A DNA stretch of 64,000 bases from a virus: positions 26,792 to 90,791 of the IMG/VR virus record IMGVR_UViG_3300041405_000166. One strand, 5' to 3'. This document shows, in pieces, positions 16,655 to 23,835 of the stretch. A model generated the notes under the pieces. That model saw only the letters and a list, made by a program, of their open reading frames with translations. It searched no databases and had not been told where the DNA came from. Position 1 is the stretch's first letter. The number at the start of each line of letters is the position of its first letter. The position numbers and the translations under genes were made by a program.

Positions 16655-16661
16655 TCGTGAC
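16655..16661 (+). promoter_or_regulatory. TCGTGAC motif before fibre genes
   Basis: TCGTGAC begins 5 nt after the preceding stop. Unlike the sites before 1030 and 12620, a 35-nt leader with a hairpin and a strong ribosome site follows before ATG 16697. Confidence 0.42.
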
Positions 16662-16665
16662 ATTA

Positions 16666-16687
16666 CCCTCCTCTCATTAAAGGAGGG
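16666..16687 (+). promoter_or_regulatory. Hairpin covering the ribosome site of the first fibre gene
   Basis: CCCTCCT (16666-16672), 8-nt loop, AGGAGGG (16681-16687). The right arm is a near-perfect Shine-Dalgarno sequence, 9 nt before ATG 16697, and the left arm is its exact complement. In the leader of a transcript starting near the TCGTGAC motif, this fold would hide the ribosome site. Confidence 0.6.
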
Positions 16688-16696
16688 CATCCCCCC

Positions 16697-17161
16697 ATGA
16701 TCCAACTCATTGACGACGTGAATTACGGTGACCCCGAGTATCGGCCTACCGGTATTTTTACGCTGAATATTTACCGTAAAGGCGTGTTGGTCGAAGTCTA
16801 TGAAGACGCCAATCTGGTGGTTGATCTATCGAAGCAACAGCTCGCTCGATTGATCGGTGGCGACGTCACCAACCGATCGTTGACCAAGATTGGTTTCGGT
16901 ACGTCCGGCACTGCGCCGGCCGCTGGGAACACGTCATTGACTGGTGCCTATGTGAATGCCCTTGGCGCTGTTACCTATCCCGCCACGAACTCCGTTCAAT
17001 ACGCCTTCACCCTCGGCACCTCTGAGGCCAACGGCCTGTCGATCATGGAATTCGGTCTGTTCACTGCCGGCGATGTTCTCTTCGCTCGAAAAACGCGCGC
17101 CGGCGTCATTGTGAAAGACTCCGACCTTTCGCTCGCTGGCACCTGGCGCATCAACTTTTAA
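16697..17161 (+). CDS. Tail fibre-associated structural protein
   Basis: 154 residues, beta-rich with many Gly, Ala and Thr (IGFGTSGTAPAAGNTSLTGA). The pattern KIGFGTSGT...SIMEFGLF is common in small phage proteins that cap or link fibres. Possible sequestration of its ribosome site by the 16666-16687 hairpin may limit its expression. It lies between the baseplate and the fibre gene. Family not firmly assigned. Confidence 0.58.
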   Translation: MIQLIDDVNYGDPEYRPTGIFTLNIYRKGVLVEVYEDANLVVDLSKQQLARLIGGDVTNRSLTKIGFGTSGTAPAAGNTSLTGAYVNALGAVTYPATNSVQYAFTLGTSEANGLSIMEFGLFTAGDVLFARKTRAGVIVKDSDLSLAGTWRINF

Positions 17162-17172
17162 GGGGCTGGTAA

Positions 17173-18126
17173 ATGTCTAACGTTCCAGAATCCGCCGTTT
17201 ATGATGCCGGTATTTACCAGATCGAAATCGTCGATGCTGTAATCGGCGGCGTCAACGGTATTTCCAACCTGCAGGCCAAAGGGTTGGCAAACCGGACCAC
17301 TTGGCTTAAGCAGCAGGTCGATGCGCTCAATTTGCTGAAAGGTACTGGTGTCGCCATCTTCAGTGCGGCGAACAGCTACACGGGTGGTCAGCAGGTGATC
17401 TACCAGAAGAACATCTGGCAGGCCAACACCGCGATTAGCCCTGGCGCCTTCAACCCAGCTAACTGGACTCGACAGCTCGGCGTGGCCGCTGAAAGTGCGC
17501 TGGCCGACGCTGTTCCTCAGCAGGACGGAGTGGCCGCCGTCGGCACCTCGACTGATGTGGCTCGCGAAGATCACGTTCATCCAGTCGACACGAGTCGGGT
17601 CGCTGTAAGTGACCTTGCTTCTCAAGCAGAAGGTGAGGCGGGCACAAACAACACAAAATGGATGAGCTCGCTTAGGGTGGCTCAATTTGTCGCCGCAAAA
17701 ATAGTACAGGCTACCGAGAGTCTCTTTGGTTGGGCGAAGGTGGCAACTCAAACACAGACTAATGCGGGCACTGACGATACAACAATCGTAACCCCTAAGA
17801 AGTTGAGAGCAGGGTTTTCAATTTCTCTGTCGGTAAACGGATGGATTGCGTTTCCAACATGGATGAGTGGCCTGATTATTCAGTGGGGGAAAACAGGTCC
17901 AGGCGTTGTCCCAGCCGGCGGTCAGAGCGTAAATCCTTCGTGGCCAATGGCGTTCCCTACCGCGGTCATTTATGCAGGCGCATCCTGCGATGCGACTGGT
18001 TCTACTGCCAACGTTTTGGGGACAACCGTTTATAACGTTGGACTGACAACCGTCGGGGTGACCGTGACGAACACCGGTGCTGGTCAGAACACCAACGGAA
18101 CCTACTACTTGGGTATCGGTTACTAA
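17173..18126 (+). CDS. Tail fibre protein
   Basis: 317 residues, short for a fibre. The N-terminal part (VNGISNLQAKGLANRTTWL) is the P2/Mu-type attachment region. The middle has QQDGVAAVGTSTDVAREDHV ending HP, a common fibre motif. The C-terminal ~95 residues, starting WIAFPTWMSGLIIQWG, match the receptor-binding tip of many fibres of enteric and Pseudomonas phages. It is followed by a matching assembly chaperone. Binds the host surface and sets host range. Confidence 0.85.
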   Translation: MSNVPESAVYDAGIYQIEIVDAVIGGVNGISNLQAKGLANRTTWLKQQVDALNLLKGTGVAIFSAANSYTGGQQVIYQKNIWQANTAISPGAFNPANWTRQLGVAAESALADAVPQQDGVAAVGTSTDVAREDHVHPVDTSRVAVSDLASQAEGEAGTNNTKWMSSLRVAQFVAAKIVQATESLFGWAKVATQTQTNAGTDDTTIVTPKKLRAGFSISLSVNGWIAFPTWMSGLIIQWGKTGPGVVPAGGQSVNPSWPMAFPTAVIYAGASCDATGSTANVLGTTVYNVGLTTVGVTVTNTGAGQNTNGTYYLGIGY

Positions 18127-18137
18127 GGAGAAAATCC

Positions 18138-18665
18138 ATGTTCGCGTCCAGGTCTACTCGTGGTTTCTACTATCCGGGGGTCAATGTTTCCATGCCGGCC
18201 GATGTGGTAACTCTCCCAGAAGGCCTGTATGCCGAAATAATGGCCGGTCAATCTGAAGGCAAGATTATCGAATGGGCCGAGAATGGGTTTCCATTTTTGA
18301 GTGACGCCCCGCCGCCGACGACCGACCAGATGTGGAATAAAATAAAGTTCGAGCGTGACCGTCGTAAAGATCTCGGTGTGCTGGCTGCCGGGCATTGGTT
18401 TCACTCCGATTCGGCGAGCCGGATCCAGCAATTGGCTCTCGTAATCATGGGTGCCAACATGCCCGCCGGCATCCAGTGGAAAACCATGGGTGATGAATAT
18501 GTCCTGATGACACCGACGCTGGCCGGGCAGATCTTTAATGCGACGGCAACGCTCGATCAGGTCCTGTTCAGTAATGCCACCGCCCACCGTACCGCCATGC
18601 TGGCCGCTGCCGTTCCCAGCGAATACGACTTCTCTACCGGCTGGCCTGATTTCTACCAGGAGTAA
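18138..18665 (+). CDS. Tail fibre assembly protein (DUF4376-like)
   Basis: 175 residues. The C-terminal ~115 residues match the DUF4376 type of fibre assembly proteins: RRKDLGVLAAGHWFHSD, SRIQQLALVIMGANMP, then GIQWKTMGD. These chaperones act on the fibre encoded just upstream. GGAG lies 11 nt before the ATG, in the 11-nt spacer after the fibre stop. Usually not part of the virion. Confidence 0.82.
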   Translation: MFASRSTRGFYYPGVNVSMPADVVTLPEGLYAEIMAGQSEGKIIEWAENGFPFLSDAPPPTTDQMWNKIKFERDRRKDLGVLAAGHWFHSDSASRIQQLALVIMGANMPAGIQWKTMGDEYVLMTPTLAGQIFNATATLDQVLFSNATAHRTAMLAAAVPSEYDFSTGWPDFYQE

Positions 18666-18671
18666 CCTGTC

Positions 18672-19109
18672 ATGCAGCTCGCTTTCTATCGAGGTAAGAC
18701 CAGGCTGTTCAACATCCTCACCGCCTGGTGGACCCGTGGGCCTTTCTCACACTGCGAGCTGATCGTTGGGTATGACGACAAAGGCTTTGCCGAGTGCTGG
18801 TCGGCGTCGTTTATGGATGGCGGCGTGCGCCGTAAAATGATCGAGCTGGATCCAGCGCACTGGGTCATCGTGCCGACCACGTTATCACCGGAAGATGAGG
18901 CCGCTGCGGTGGCCTGGTTCGCCGAGCACAACGGTAAAAAATACGACACGCTGGGTCTGGTGGGATTCTTGTGGCGCCCGTTCTCCGGCAGTGGATCGAA
19001 GTGGTTTTGCTCTGAGGCTCTGGCCGCGGCCCTGGGCTTCCAGGACTCGTGGCGGTTCTGCCCGAACACCCTGCACGCCTCGGTAACGCGCAAGGCGACT
19101 TTCGAATGA
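18672..19109 (+). CDS. Permuted papain-like (NlpC/P60 superfamily) hydrolase
   Basis: 145 residues. FSHCELIVG near residue 26 and SKWFCSEALAAALGF near residue 112 are the His- and Cys-containing motifs of permuted papain folds (YiiX/YaeF type), enzymes that cut peptide or acyl bonds. The Cys is preceded by a WFCSE pattern typical of these families. No signal peptide. The gene opens the lysis cluster after the fibre chaperone, so a role in cell wall attack or virion processing is possible but unproven. It overlaps the next gene by ATGA. Confidence 0.68.
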   Translation: MQLAFYRGKTRLFNILTAWWTRGPFSHCELIVGYDDKGFAECWSASFMDGGVRRKMIELDPAHWVIVPTTLSPEDEAAAVAWFAEHNGKKYDTLGLVGFLWRPFSGSGSKWFCSEALAAALGFQDSWRFCPNTLHASVTRKATFE

Positions 19110-19597
19110 TCACCTTCGAGCGCATGCGCACCGCCATGGTGTTGTGCCTGATGCTGGCCTTGGCCGTGCTGTGCAACCTGGCGCCAGATGAATCAAAGCC
19201 TTGGCATATCGCTCAGCTGCTCATGGTCGGCGGCGTGTACATCGCTCGCGACTACCTGCAAACGCTGATCGGTGATTACCTGGTGCTGATCCCCATGGGG
19301 TTGCTGGTGCTGATCATCTGGTCGGCCTCGGAAAACCCTTATGCCTCCTCGAGCGGCTTCCTTATCGGGTTGACGTTTGGCTGGGCCATATTCTCGCAGT
19401 CGCATCAAACGTCTGTGCTTAAACGGATGCTTTCATCCGTGCTGGTGGCTTGTGCGGTCGATAGCGGGATCTACCTATCCGCAATCGGGCGAATGGATGG
19501 ATTCGTTTCTGATACGGCCATGAAGGTCGTGCCATTAGCATTGTTGTATACCGTAGTGAGGACACGACAGTGCCTGAAGACCAACAAGAGACTGTAG
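19106..19597 (+). CDS. Multi-pass membrane protein of the lysis region
   Basis: 163 residues from ATG 19106 (ATGA overlap). Five hydrophobic segments are visible: ~10-24, 40-48, 58-77, 84-97 and ~110-125. This is unusual for a classical holin (1-3 helices) but possible for a large holin-like protein or a membrane accessory factor. It lies two genes before a small holin candidate. Function uncertain. Confidence 0.6.
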   Translation: MITFERMRTAMVLCLMLALAVLCNLAPDESKPWHIAQLLMVGGVYIARDYLQTLIGDYLVLIPMGLLVLIIWSASENPYASSSGFLIGLTFGWAIFSQSHQTSVLKRMLSSVLVACAVDSGIYLSAIGRMDGFVSDTAMKVVPLALLYTVVRTRQCLKTNKRL

Positions 19598-19944
19598 GAC
19601 ATCCCGAGAGCGACATTGAGTCGTTACGTCGTGAAGTCGTCAACAACTCAAACCTGATCAAGGAAGTGGTACATCTTCATCGCCGTTTGACGGACAACTT
19701 TCAGGAAATGGTGAGGCTGGATACCAAGGTATCCGACGTTACTGAGTCGATCGTCGAGATGCAGCAGTTGCTGAGTCGTCAGCAGACGATGCTCGACATC
19801 CTGATGACCTGGCACAACAACCAGAAAGCCGTGCGCAGCGCGCTGGGCTGGCTGATCGACAAAGCCCCAACGCTGGCCGCGGTCGCGGTCTTTATGTTCT
19901 GGGTGCTTGACCAATGGCAGAACAAAAAGGGCGGTGGCAGCTGA
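19570..19944 (+). CDS. Coiled-coil protein with C-terminal membrane anchor
   Basis: 124 residues from GTG 19570, with GAGGA upstream; overlaps the previous gene by 28 nt. Residues ~14-80 form a heptad-rich coil (VSDVTESIVEMQQLLSRQQT), and residues ~96-112 are hydrophobic (APTLAAVAVFMFWVL). The topology is like antiholins or tail-anchored lysis regulators. Family not recognised. Confidence 0.6.
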   Translation: MPEDQQETVGHPESDIESLRREVVNNSNLIKEVVHLHRRLTDNFQEMVRLDTKVSDVTESIVEMQQLLSRQQTMLDILMTWHNNQKAVRSALGWLIDKAPTLAAVAVFMFWVLDQWQNKKGGGS

Positions 19945-20180
19945 TGAAAATTATCCCCGAGTGGCGTGAAGCCTGGCGCTTTACCAGTGTGCAGGCGCTG
20001 TTGTTGTTGCAGTTTTTGCCGGAGCTGATCAGCACCTTTATCGACTATGCGCCGGAGACCATGGACCTGACGATTTACCGTGTGGCCCTGGCCATTGCGT
20101 TGATCGCCAGGTTCATCTATCAGCCAAAAGCCCGCGAAGCCACTGCGAGTGATGATGATGCCGCCAATCAAGAAGGGTAA
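19944..20180 (+). CDS. Holin candidate
   Basis: 78 residues from ATG 19944, overlapping the previous stop (TGATG). MKIIPEWREAWRFTSVQALL and a second hydrophobic stretch, then RFIYQP and a charged tail, match a small holin-type family common in Pseudomonas phages, remembered but not checked. Two membrane helices (res ~15-33 and ~47-65). It directly precedes the SAR endolysin. It should form membrane lesions or dissipate the potential that activates the SAR enzyme. Confidence 0.7.
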   Translation: MKIIPEWREAWRFTSVQALLLLQFLPELISTFIDYAPETMDLTIYRVALAIALIARFIYQPKAREATASDDDAANQEG

Positions 20181-20697
20181 CCGTAAGTCGTGGCTCAGCG
20201 GTGCGGTGCTAGCGCTGGTGGCCGCGGGTGCCAGTGCTCCGGCGATCCTCGATCAGCTGACCATGGAGCGTGAAAGCGGTGGCCGGTATGAGCTCAAGGC
20301 GTATCAGGATGGCGCCAGGGTCTGGACCGTATGCGACGGCAAAACCGCTGGCGTCACGGCCACCACCACCATGACCAAAGAACAGTGCGACGCCTGGCGC
20401 GAATCTGAGATCGGACGGCGTCTGACGTTCGCGCACAACACCATCAGAGTACCGATGAGTGAGCCGGCCTGGGCCGCGTTTGGGCGGTTCTGCTACAACA
20501 TCGGTAACACCGGCTGCGCTGGTTCGAACACCGCCAAGCTAATCAACCAGGGCCGTCATGCTGAGGGCTGCAAGGCCATGCTCAACTGGCGCTACATCAC
20601 GCGCGATGGCAAGAAGGTTGATTGCTCGACTGAGCAGCCATGGTGCAAAGGCTTGTGGGAAGACCGCCAGGCCACCGCCGAGCTGTGCTTGCTGTGA
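20152..20697 (+). CDS. SAR endolysin, glycoside hydrolase family 24 lysozyme
   Basis: 181 residues. The start lies in a GTG-ATG-ATG-ATG run (20149-20160), and any of these could be used. Residues ~14-33 (WLSGAVLALVAAGASAPAIL) form a weakly hydrophobic Ala/Gly-rich signal-anchor-release helix. The catalytic part is E39/E41, then AYQDGARVWTVCDG with D53 and T59, matching the E-D-T triad of T4-type lysozymes. Six cysteines may pair in the periplasm. Cuts peptidoglycan after membrane depolarisation. Overlaps the spanin gene by GTGA. Confidence 0.85.
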   Translation: MMMPPIKKGNRKSWLSGAVLALVAAGASAPAILDQLTMERESGGRYELKAYQDGARVWTVCDGKTAGVTATTTMTKEQCDAWRESEIGRRLTFAHNTIRVPMSEPAWAAFGRFCYNIGNTGCAGSNTAKLINQGRHAEGCKAMLNWRYITRDGKKVDCSTEQPWCKGLWEDRQATAELCLL

Positions 20698-21203
20698 GCG
20701 CCTTGTTCAAGCTGGTGCCAATCTGGGTGTGGGTTGCCGTCGCCGCTGCGGTTGGCTTGTTCGTGCAGCACTCGATGCTAAGTGCTGTCCAGGCTGAACG
20801 TGATCGGTTTGAGGACCAGGCGAGCCAGGCACAGGCTCGAGTGACCTCGTTGCAGTCCACGGCCAAGTTGCAACGCCAGCTCACTGCCGATACGGAAAAG
20901 CGGGCCAACGATTACGATGGGGAATTGAAGAATGCCAATGCCGAACGCGACACACTGGTTGCTGGCCTCGATGCTGCTACTCACAGCCTGCAAGTCAGGG
21001 CCCATTGGGTGCCTGCCGCCAGAAAGTCAGGCGCCAATGTCAGCGCCACCGACGAACCTGATGGCGGATCCTGCCGACTTGATGCCTCTGCTGAACAAGC
21101 TTATCCAAGTCTCGAAGCCGGAATCAAAACCCAGCGGGCCCAAATAATCGGCCTGCAGGGTTACGTGCGCGATCTGCTCAAAGCCTGCAAAATCGGTCCG
21201 TGA
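20694..21203 (+). CDS. Rz: Inner-membrane spanin (Rz-like)
   Basis: 169 residues from GTG 20694 (GTGA overlap with the endolysin). A single N-terminal helix (LVPIWVWVAVAAAVGLFVQH) is followed by a long periplasmic coiled coil (AERDRFEDQASQAQARVTSL). This is the standard i-spanin design. An outer-membrane lipoprotein partner is encoded inside it in another frame. Together they fuse inner and outer membranes in the last step of lysis. Confidence 0.85.
   Translation: MSALFKLVPIWVWVAVAAAVGLFVQHSMLSAVQAERDRFEDQASQAQARVTSLQSTAKLQRQLTADTEKRANDYDGELKNANAERDTLVAGLDAATHSLQVRAHWVPAARKSGANVSATDEPDGGSCRLDASAEQAYPSLEAGIKTQRAQIIGLQGYVRDLLKACKIGP
20932..21147 (+). CDS. Rz1: Outer-membrane spanin lipoprotein (Rz1-like), nested in Rz
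   Basis: 71 residues, embedded in the +1 frame of the i-spanin gene. The signal peptide ends in a lipobox (LLLTAC), so the mature protein starts at lipid-modified Cys20. Pro-rich segments (CLPPESQAPMSAPPT) are typical of o-spanins. GGGGA precedes the ATG. Complete nesting in Rz is the lambda-type arrangement. Confidence 0.85.
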   Translation: MPMPNATHWLLASMLLLTACKSGPIGCLPPESQAPMSAPPTNLMADPADLMPLLNKLIQVSKPESKPSGPK

Positions 21204-21272
21204 TGCTATAGTCCAGGTTCCTTGTGAGTGATCCGCAACGAACCCTGAGGGCATCATCATGTGAACCACAAC

Positions 21273-21297
21273 AAAAAAGGCCCCGCGGGGCCTTTTT
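21273..21297. terminator. Bidirectional terminator between lysis and recombination operons
   Basis: AAAAAA, GGCCCC, centre GC, GGGGCC, TTTTT: the A and T tracts make it work in both directions. It separates the convergent lysis (+) and HU/recombination (-) operons. Confidence 0.9.
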
Positions 21298-21313
21298 CAA
21301 TATGTGAGTGGTA

Positions 21314-21592
21314 TCAATTCAAGGCGCTGCGGATCTGCTTGGCCGGGATGAACTTCACGGCGACGGTTTCCGGGATCTCGCCCATAGTCCCCTGCTGAAT
21401 GTCATACCCCTTGCGGGCTTTTCGGTTGTATTTCTTCAAGGTGCCGACGCCGGGCAATACGGCCTTGCCGTCGGCGAGCAGGGTGTGGGCCAGGTCATTC
21501 ATCATCTCGGTGAAAATGCTGTTGGCGGCCTTTTGCGTGTAACCGCGCGAGGTCAGGCTGTAAATGCACCGGTCTCTCAAATCATTCGACAT
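21314..21592 (-). CDS. HU/IHF-family DNA-binding protein
   Basis: 92 residues from ATG 21592 (AAAGGA 8 nt upstream; longer in-frame starts give a low-complexity His/Arg N-terminus and are rejected). The order matches the HU fold: helical N-terminus (GYTQKAANSIFTEMMNDL), VLPGVGTLKKYNRKARKGYD beta arm, then TVAVKFIPAKQIRSALN. HU proteins bend DNA and help replication, recombination or packaging. It is the last gene of the recombination operon. Confidence 0.85.
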   Translation of the reverse strand: MSNDLRDRCIYSLTSRGYTQKAANSIFTEMMNDLAHTLLADGKAVLPGVGTLKKYNRKARKGYDIQQGTMGEIPETVAVKFIPAKQIRSALN

Positions 21593-21620
21593 CTGCTGCA
21601 TCCTTTGTGCGGGTGGGTGG

Positions 21621-21962
21621 CTAGAACGGCACGTCATCATCTTTGTTCGGTGGTCGCTGTTGTGGTGGCTGTTGCGGGCGCGGTTGTTGTGGTGTTGGTC
21701 GCTGGGCTGGTGCTCGTTGTGCTTGCGGGGCTGTTGCTGGTGCCCGCATATCCTTCGGATCGAACATCGACACCAGCAACGAAGCTCGGCCATCAGGGTT
21801 AGGCACGCCGGCCGGATTGAAATAGCGATCCAGCATCAGGTATTGACCGCCCTTCCCATCATCCATCAGCGCCCCGACGTTGTGCCACCTGCTCTTTTTT
21901 TCACCCTGTGATTCATATTCTCCGACCTTGACGGCCAGGTCCTTTAATTTTGTGTGAGCCAC
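21621..21962 (-). CDS. Putative single-stranded DNA-binding or SSB-tail protein
   Basis: 113 residues. A compact N-terminal domain of ~70 residues (WHNVGALMDDGKGGQYLML, NPDGRASLLVSMFDP) is followed by a Gln/Pro/Arg linker and the C-terminal tip KDDDVPF. That tip is nearly identical to the DDDIPF end of bacterial SSB, which recruits recombination and replication enzymes. The linker plus acidic tip architecture is SSB-like; the N-domain is not a clear OB fold by eye. Placed with HU, Rad50-like and annealing genes. Confidence 0.65.
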   Translation of the reverse strand: MAHTKLKDLAVKVGEYESQGEKKSRWHNVGALMDDGKGGQYLMLDRYFNPAGVPNPDGRASLLVSMFDPKDMRAPATAPQAQRAPAQRPTPQQPRPQQPPQQRPPNKDDDVPF

Positions 21963-22069
21963 GGATTTCCCCTTGCTCTATCGAGATACCCAATTCTGCT
22001 GGCACGACTACCTGGGTACTCTTTCCATTGGCATAACGGGCGCCGACGTCCTGGCGCCCGACAACAATG

Positions 22070-23773
22070 CTACGCAGCTACCGCGGTGGAACGCTCGACG
22101 ACCTCGCCGTCCTCGATCCAGTAAGAGTTGCCCTTGCCCGTTTTGCCAAGGTCTGGGAGATCCGCGACGGATGCCAGCGACATGAACAGCAGGGTATCAA
22201 TGCCGGACTTCATCAGCATCTTGACCAGGCTGTTGCGGCCGGTGCGCATCAGGATGTCGGCCGCATCGATCACCATCACCGTGTCGCCGAGCTTCATCGC
22301 CATGGCTGTCTGGAGTACCACGCGGACAATGTATTTTTCCGCCTCTGACAGCATCAGGTAGACGCGATCGCCCAAGGTCAGTGACAGCTCGCGGTCGATC
22401 GCCACGGACGGGAAGCCTGAAGCCTTGATCAATGGCTTGACCCACTCATCGCAGAACTGGCGCACGGCGGCGTACAGGACGGTGAGGCGCAGACCATTCG
22501 GGGCCAGGATATCGACCGCCAGCTGGTTTTTCTCGATCGCGGCGTGGATCCGGTCGGCATCGTGTTTCTTCTTGAATGAGGTAAAGCGCGCCTCGGCTCC
22601 GGCCAGGTTGGCGCGAGCGCCTTCGACGTCTACCTCGTTTTTGTCTTCACCTTGAGCTTCGGCAGCGTCGTCGATATCGGAGACTTGTTTTTGCGCGGCT
22701 TTAGCCTCGTTGAGTTTCGACTGCGCGACGCTGTGCTCGCCGCCGATGGTTTGCGACAACTCGCGGGCGGTGGCGGCAGCGTTGCGGGCGTCCATGTGGG
22801 CCGTCTGCATCTCGGCGAATTTCTCCGGCGACAAGGTGTCCTCGACCTTGTGCAACTGGCCACCGCGAACGATGACCGGTTTCGCGCAGTGCGGGCAGTC
22901 CACGGTGGTCGGACGGGCCGACGGCATCGGGTTGTCGGTCACCGCCTGGTTGGCGAGGTCTTCGGCTTCGCGGGCGGCCTTCAAGCGACCGGCGATTTCA
23001 TCCAGTGCATCATGCAGCGTCGTTTCGGTGGCGGCCAGCTCTTGCAGGCGGGTGTACTCCGCAAAGTCGACGGCACTGGCGGCGATCGCCGACTCCAGCT
23101 CGGCCTTGTAGTTGTCGACGTCAGCTTGCAGCTGTTCGAGGCTGGTGCCGTCCTTGTCGAGCTCGTAATCCCAGTCGGCCGGAACATAGCTTTCGCCTTT
23201 TTTGCTGCCCCAGTTTTCACCGGTGATGTTCTTCCACTGGAATTTGTAATCCTTGCCTTTATCGCGGGCCTTGCGCTCGGATTCCTCCCAGCCAAACTCG
23301 GTGATCATGGCCCACAACTGTTCGGTGGCCTTCTCGGAAATTTCCGCCTTCTTCAGTTCGACGGCCAGGTCAGCTTTGCTCGGTACCGCTTGCAGGAAAT
23401 CGGTCAGTGCGACGCTGCGCTCGGTTGGCTCCATGTGCGCCAGGCTGATCAGGCCGGCCGCCCACTCAGTAGCGGTCGGTGGTCGCGGGCCTTCAGTGGA
23501 CACTTCGGCTTTCGGCCAGTTGATCCGCACCATGCTTTCGTTGTCGTCGGTGGCGATTTCAACAAACGCCTTGGTAGCGCCACTGCGCACCAGCAAGCCG
23601 GCCATGGCCTTGGTCATGCCTTTGAGTGGTAGCGGTCGCCCGGTCAATGCTGCGCCCACGGCCTGGGCCAGTGACGATTTACCGGCGTAGTTGTCAGCGC
23701 CGATCAGCGTCAAGCCTTTGATCTGGAAGTCGCCCCGGCGAATCCCACGGAAATTTTCGATTCTGGCTAGCAT
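22070..23773 (-). CDS. Rad50/SbcC-like SMC-type ATPase
   Basis: 567 residues. Walker A GADNYAGKSS at residues 25-34 is followed by a long coiled coil with a central CPHC (about residue 292), like the zinc hook of Rad50. The returning coil leads to a C-terminal head with signature-like LMLSEAEKYIVR and Walker B VMVIDAADIL (~res 500). Such ATPases tether DNA ends and control a nuclease partner. No SbcD/Mre11 phosphodiesterase is visible nearby; the RecB-like nuclease upstream in the operon may be the partner. About half the length of host SbcC. Confidence 0.8.
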   Translation of the reverse strand: MLARIENFRGIRRGDFQIKGLTLIGADNYAGKSSLAQAVGAALTGRPLPLKGMTKAMAGLLVRSGATKAFVEIATDDNESMVRINWPKAEVSTEGPRPPTATEWAAGLISLAHMEPTERSVALTDFLQAVPSKADLAVELKKAEISEKATEQLWAMITEFGWEESERKARDKGKDYKFQWKNITGENWGSKKGESYVPADWDYELDKDGTSLEQLQADVDNYKAELESAIAASAVDFAEYTRLQELAATETTLHDALDEIAGRLKAAREAEDLANQAVTDNPMPSARPTTVDCPHCAKPVIVRGGQLHKVEDTLSPEKFAEMQTAHMDARNAAATARELSQTIGGEHSVAQSKLNEAKAAQKQVSDIDDAAEAQGEDKNEVDVEGARANLAGAEARFTSFKKKHDADRIHAAIEKNQLAVDILAPNGLRLTVLYAAVRQFCDEWVKPLIKASGFPSVAIDRELSLTLGDRVYLMLSEAEKYIVRVVLQTAMAMKLGDTVMVIDAADILMRTGRNSLVKMLMKSGIDTLLFMSLASVADLPDLGKTGKGNSYWIEDGEVVERSTAVAA

Positions 23774-23835
23774 TCAGGTGTTCCCCCGCGCCAGCCGGGC
23801 GTCATGCCCGGCGGTGCTGATGATGGATGGTGGTG

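Noticed and set aside
21204-21272. Possible tRNA after the spanin genes
   Set aside because: No cloverleaf, no acceptor pairing and no T-arm consensus can be formed.
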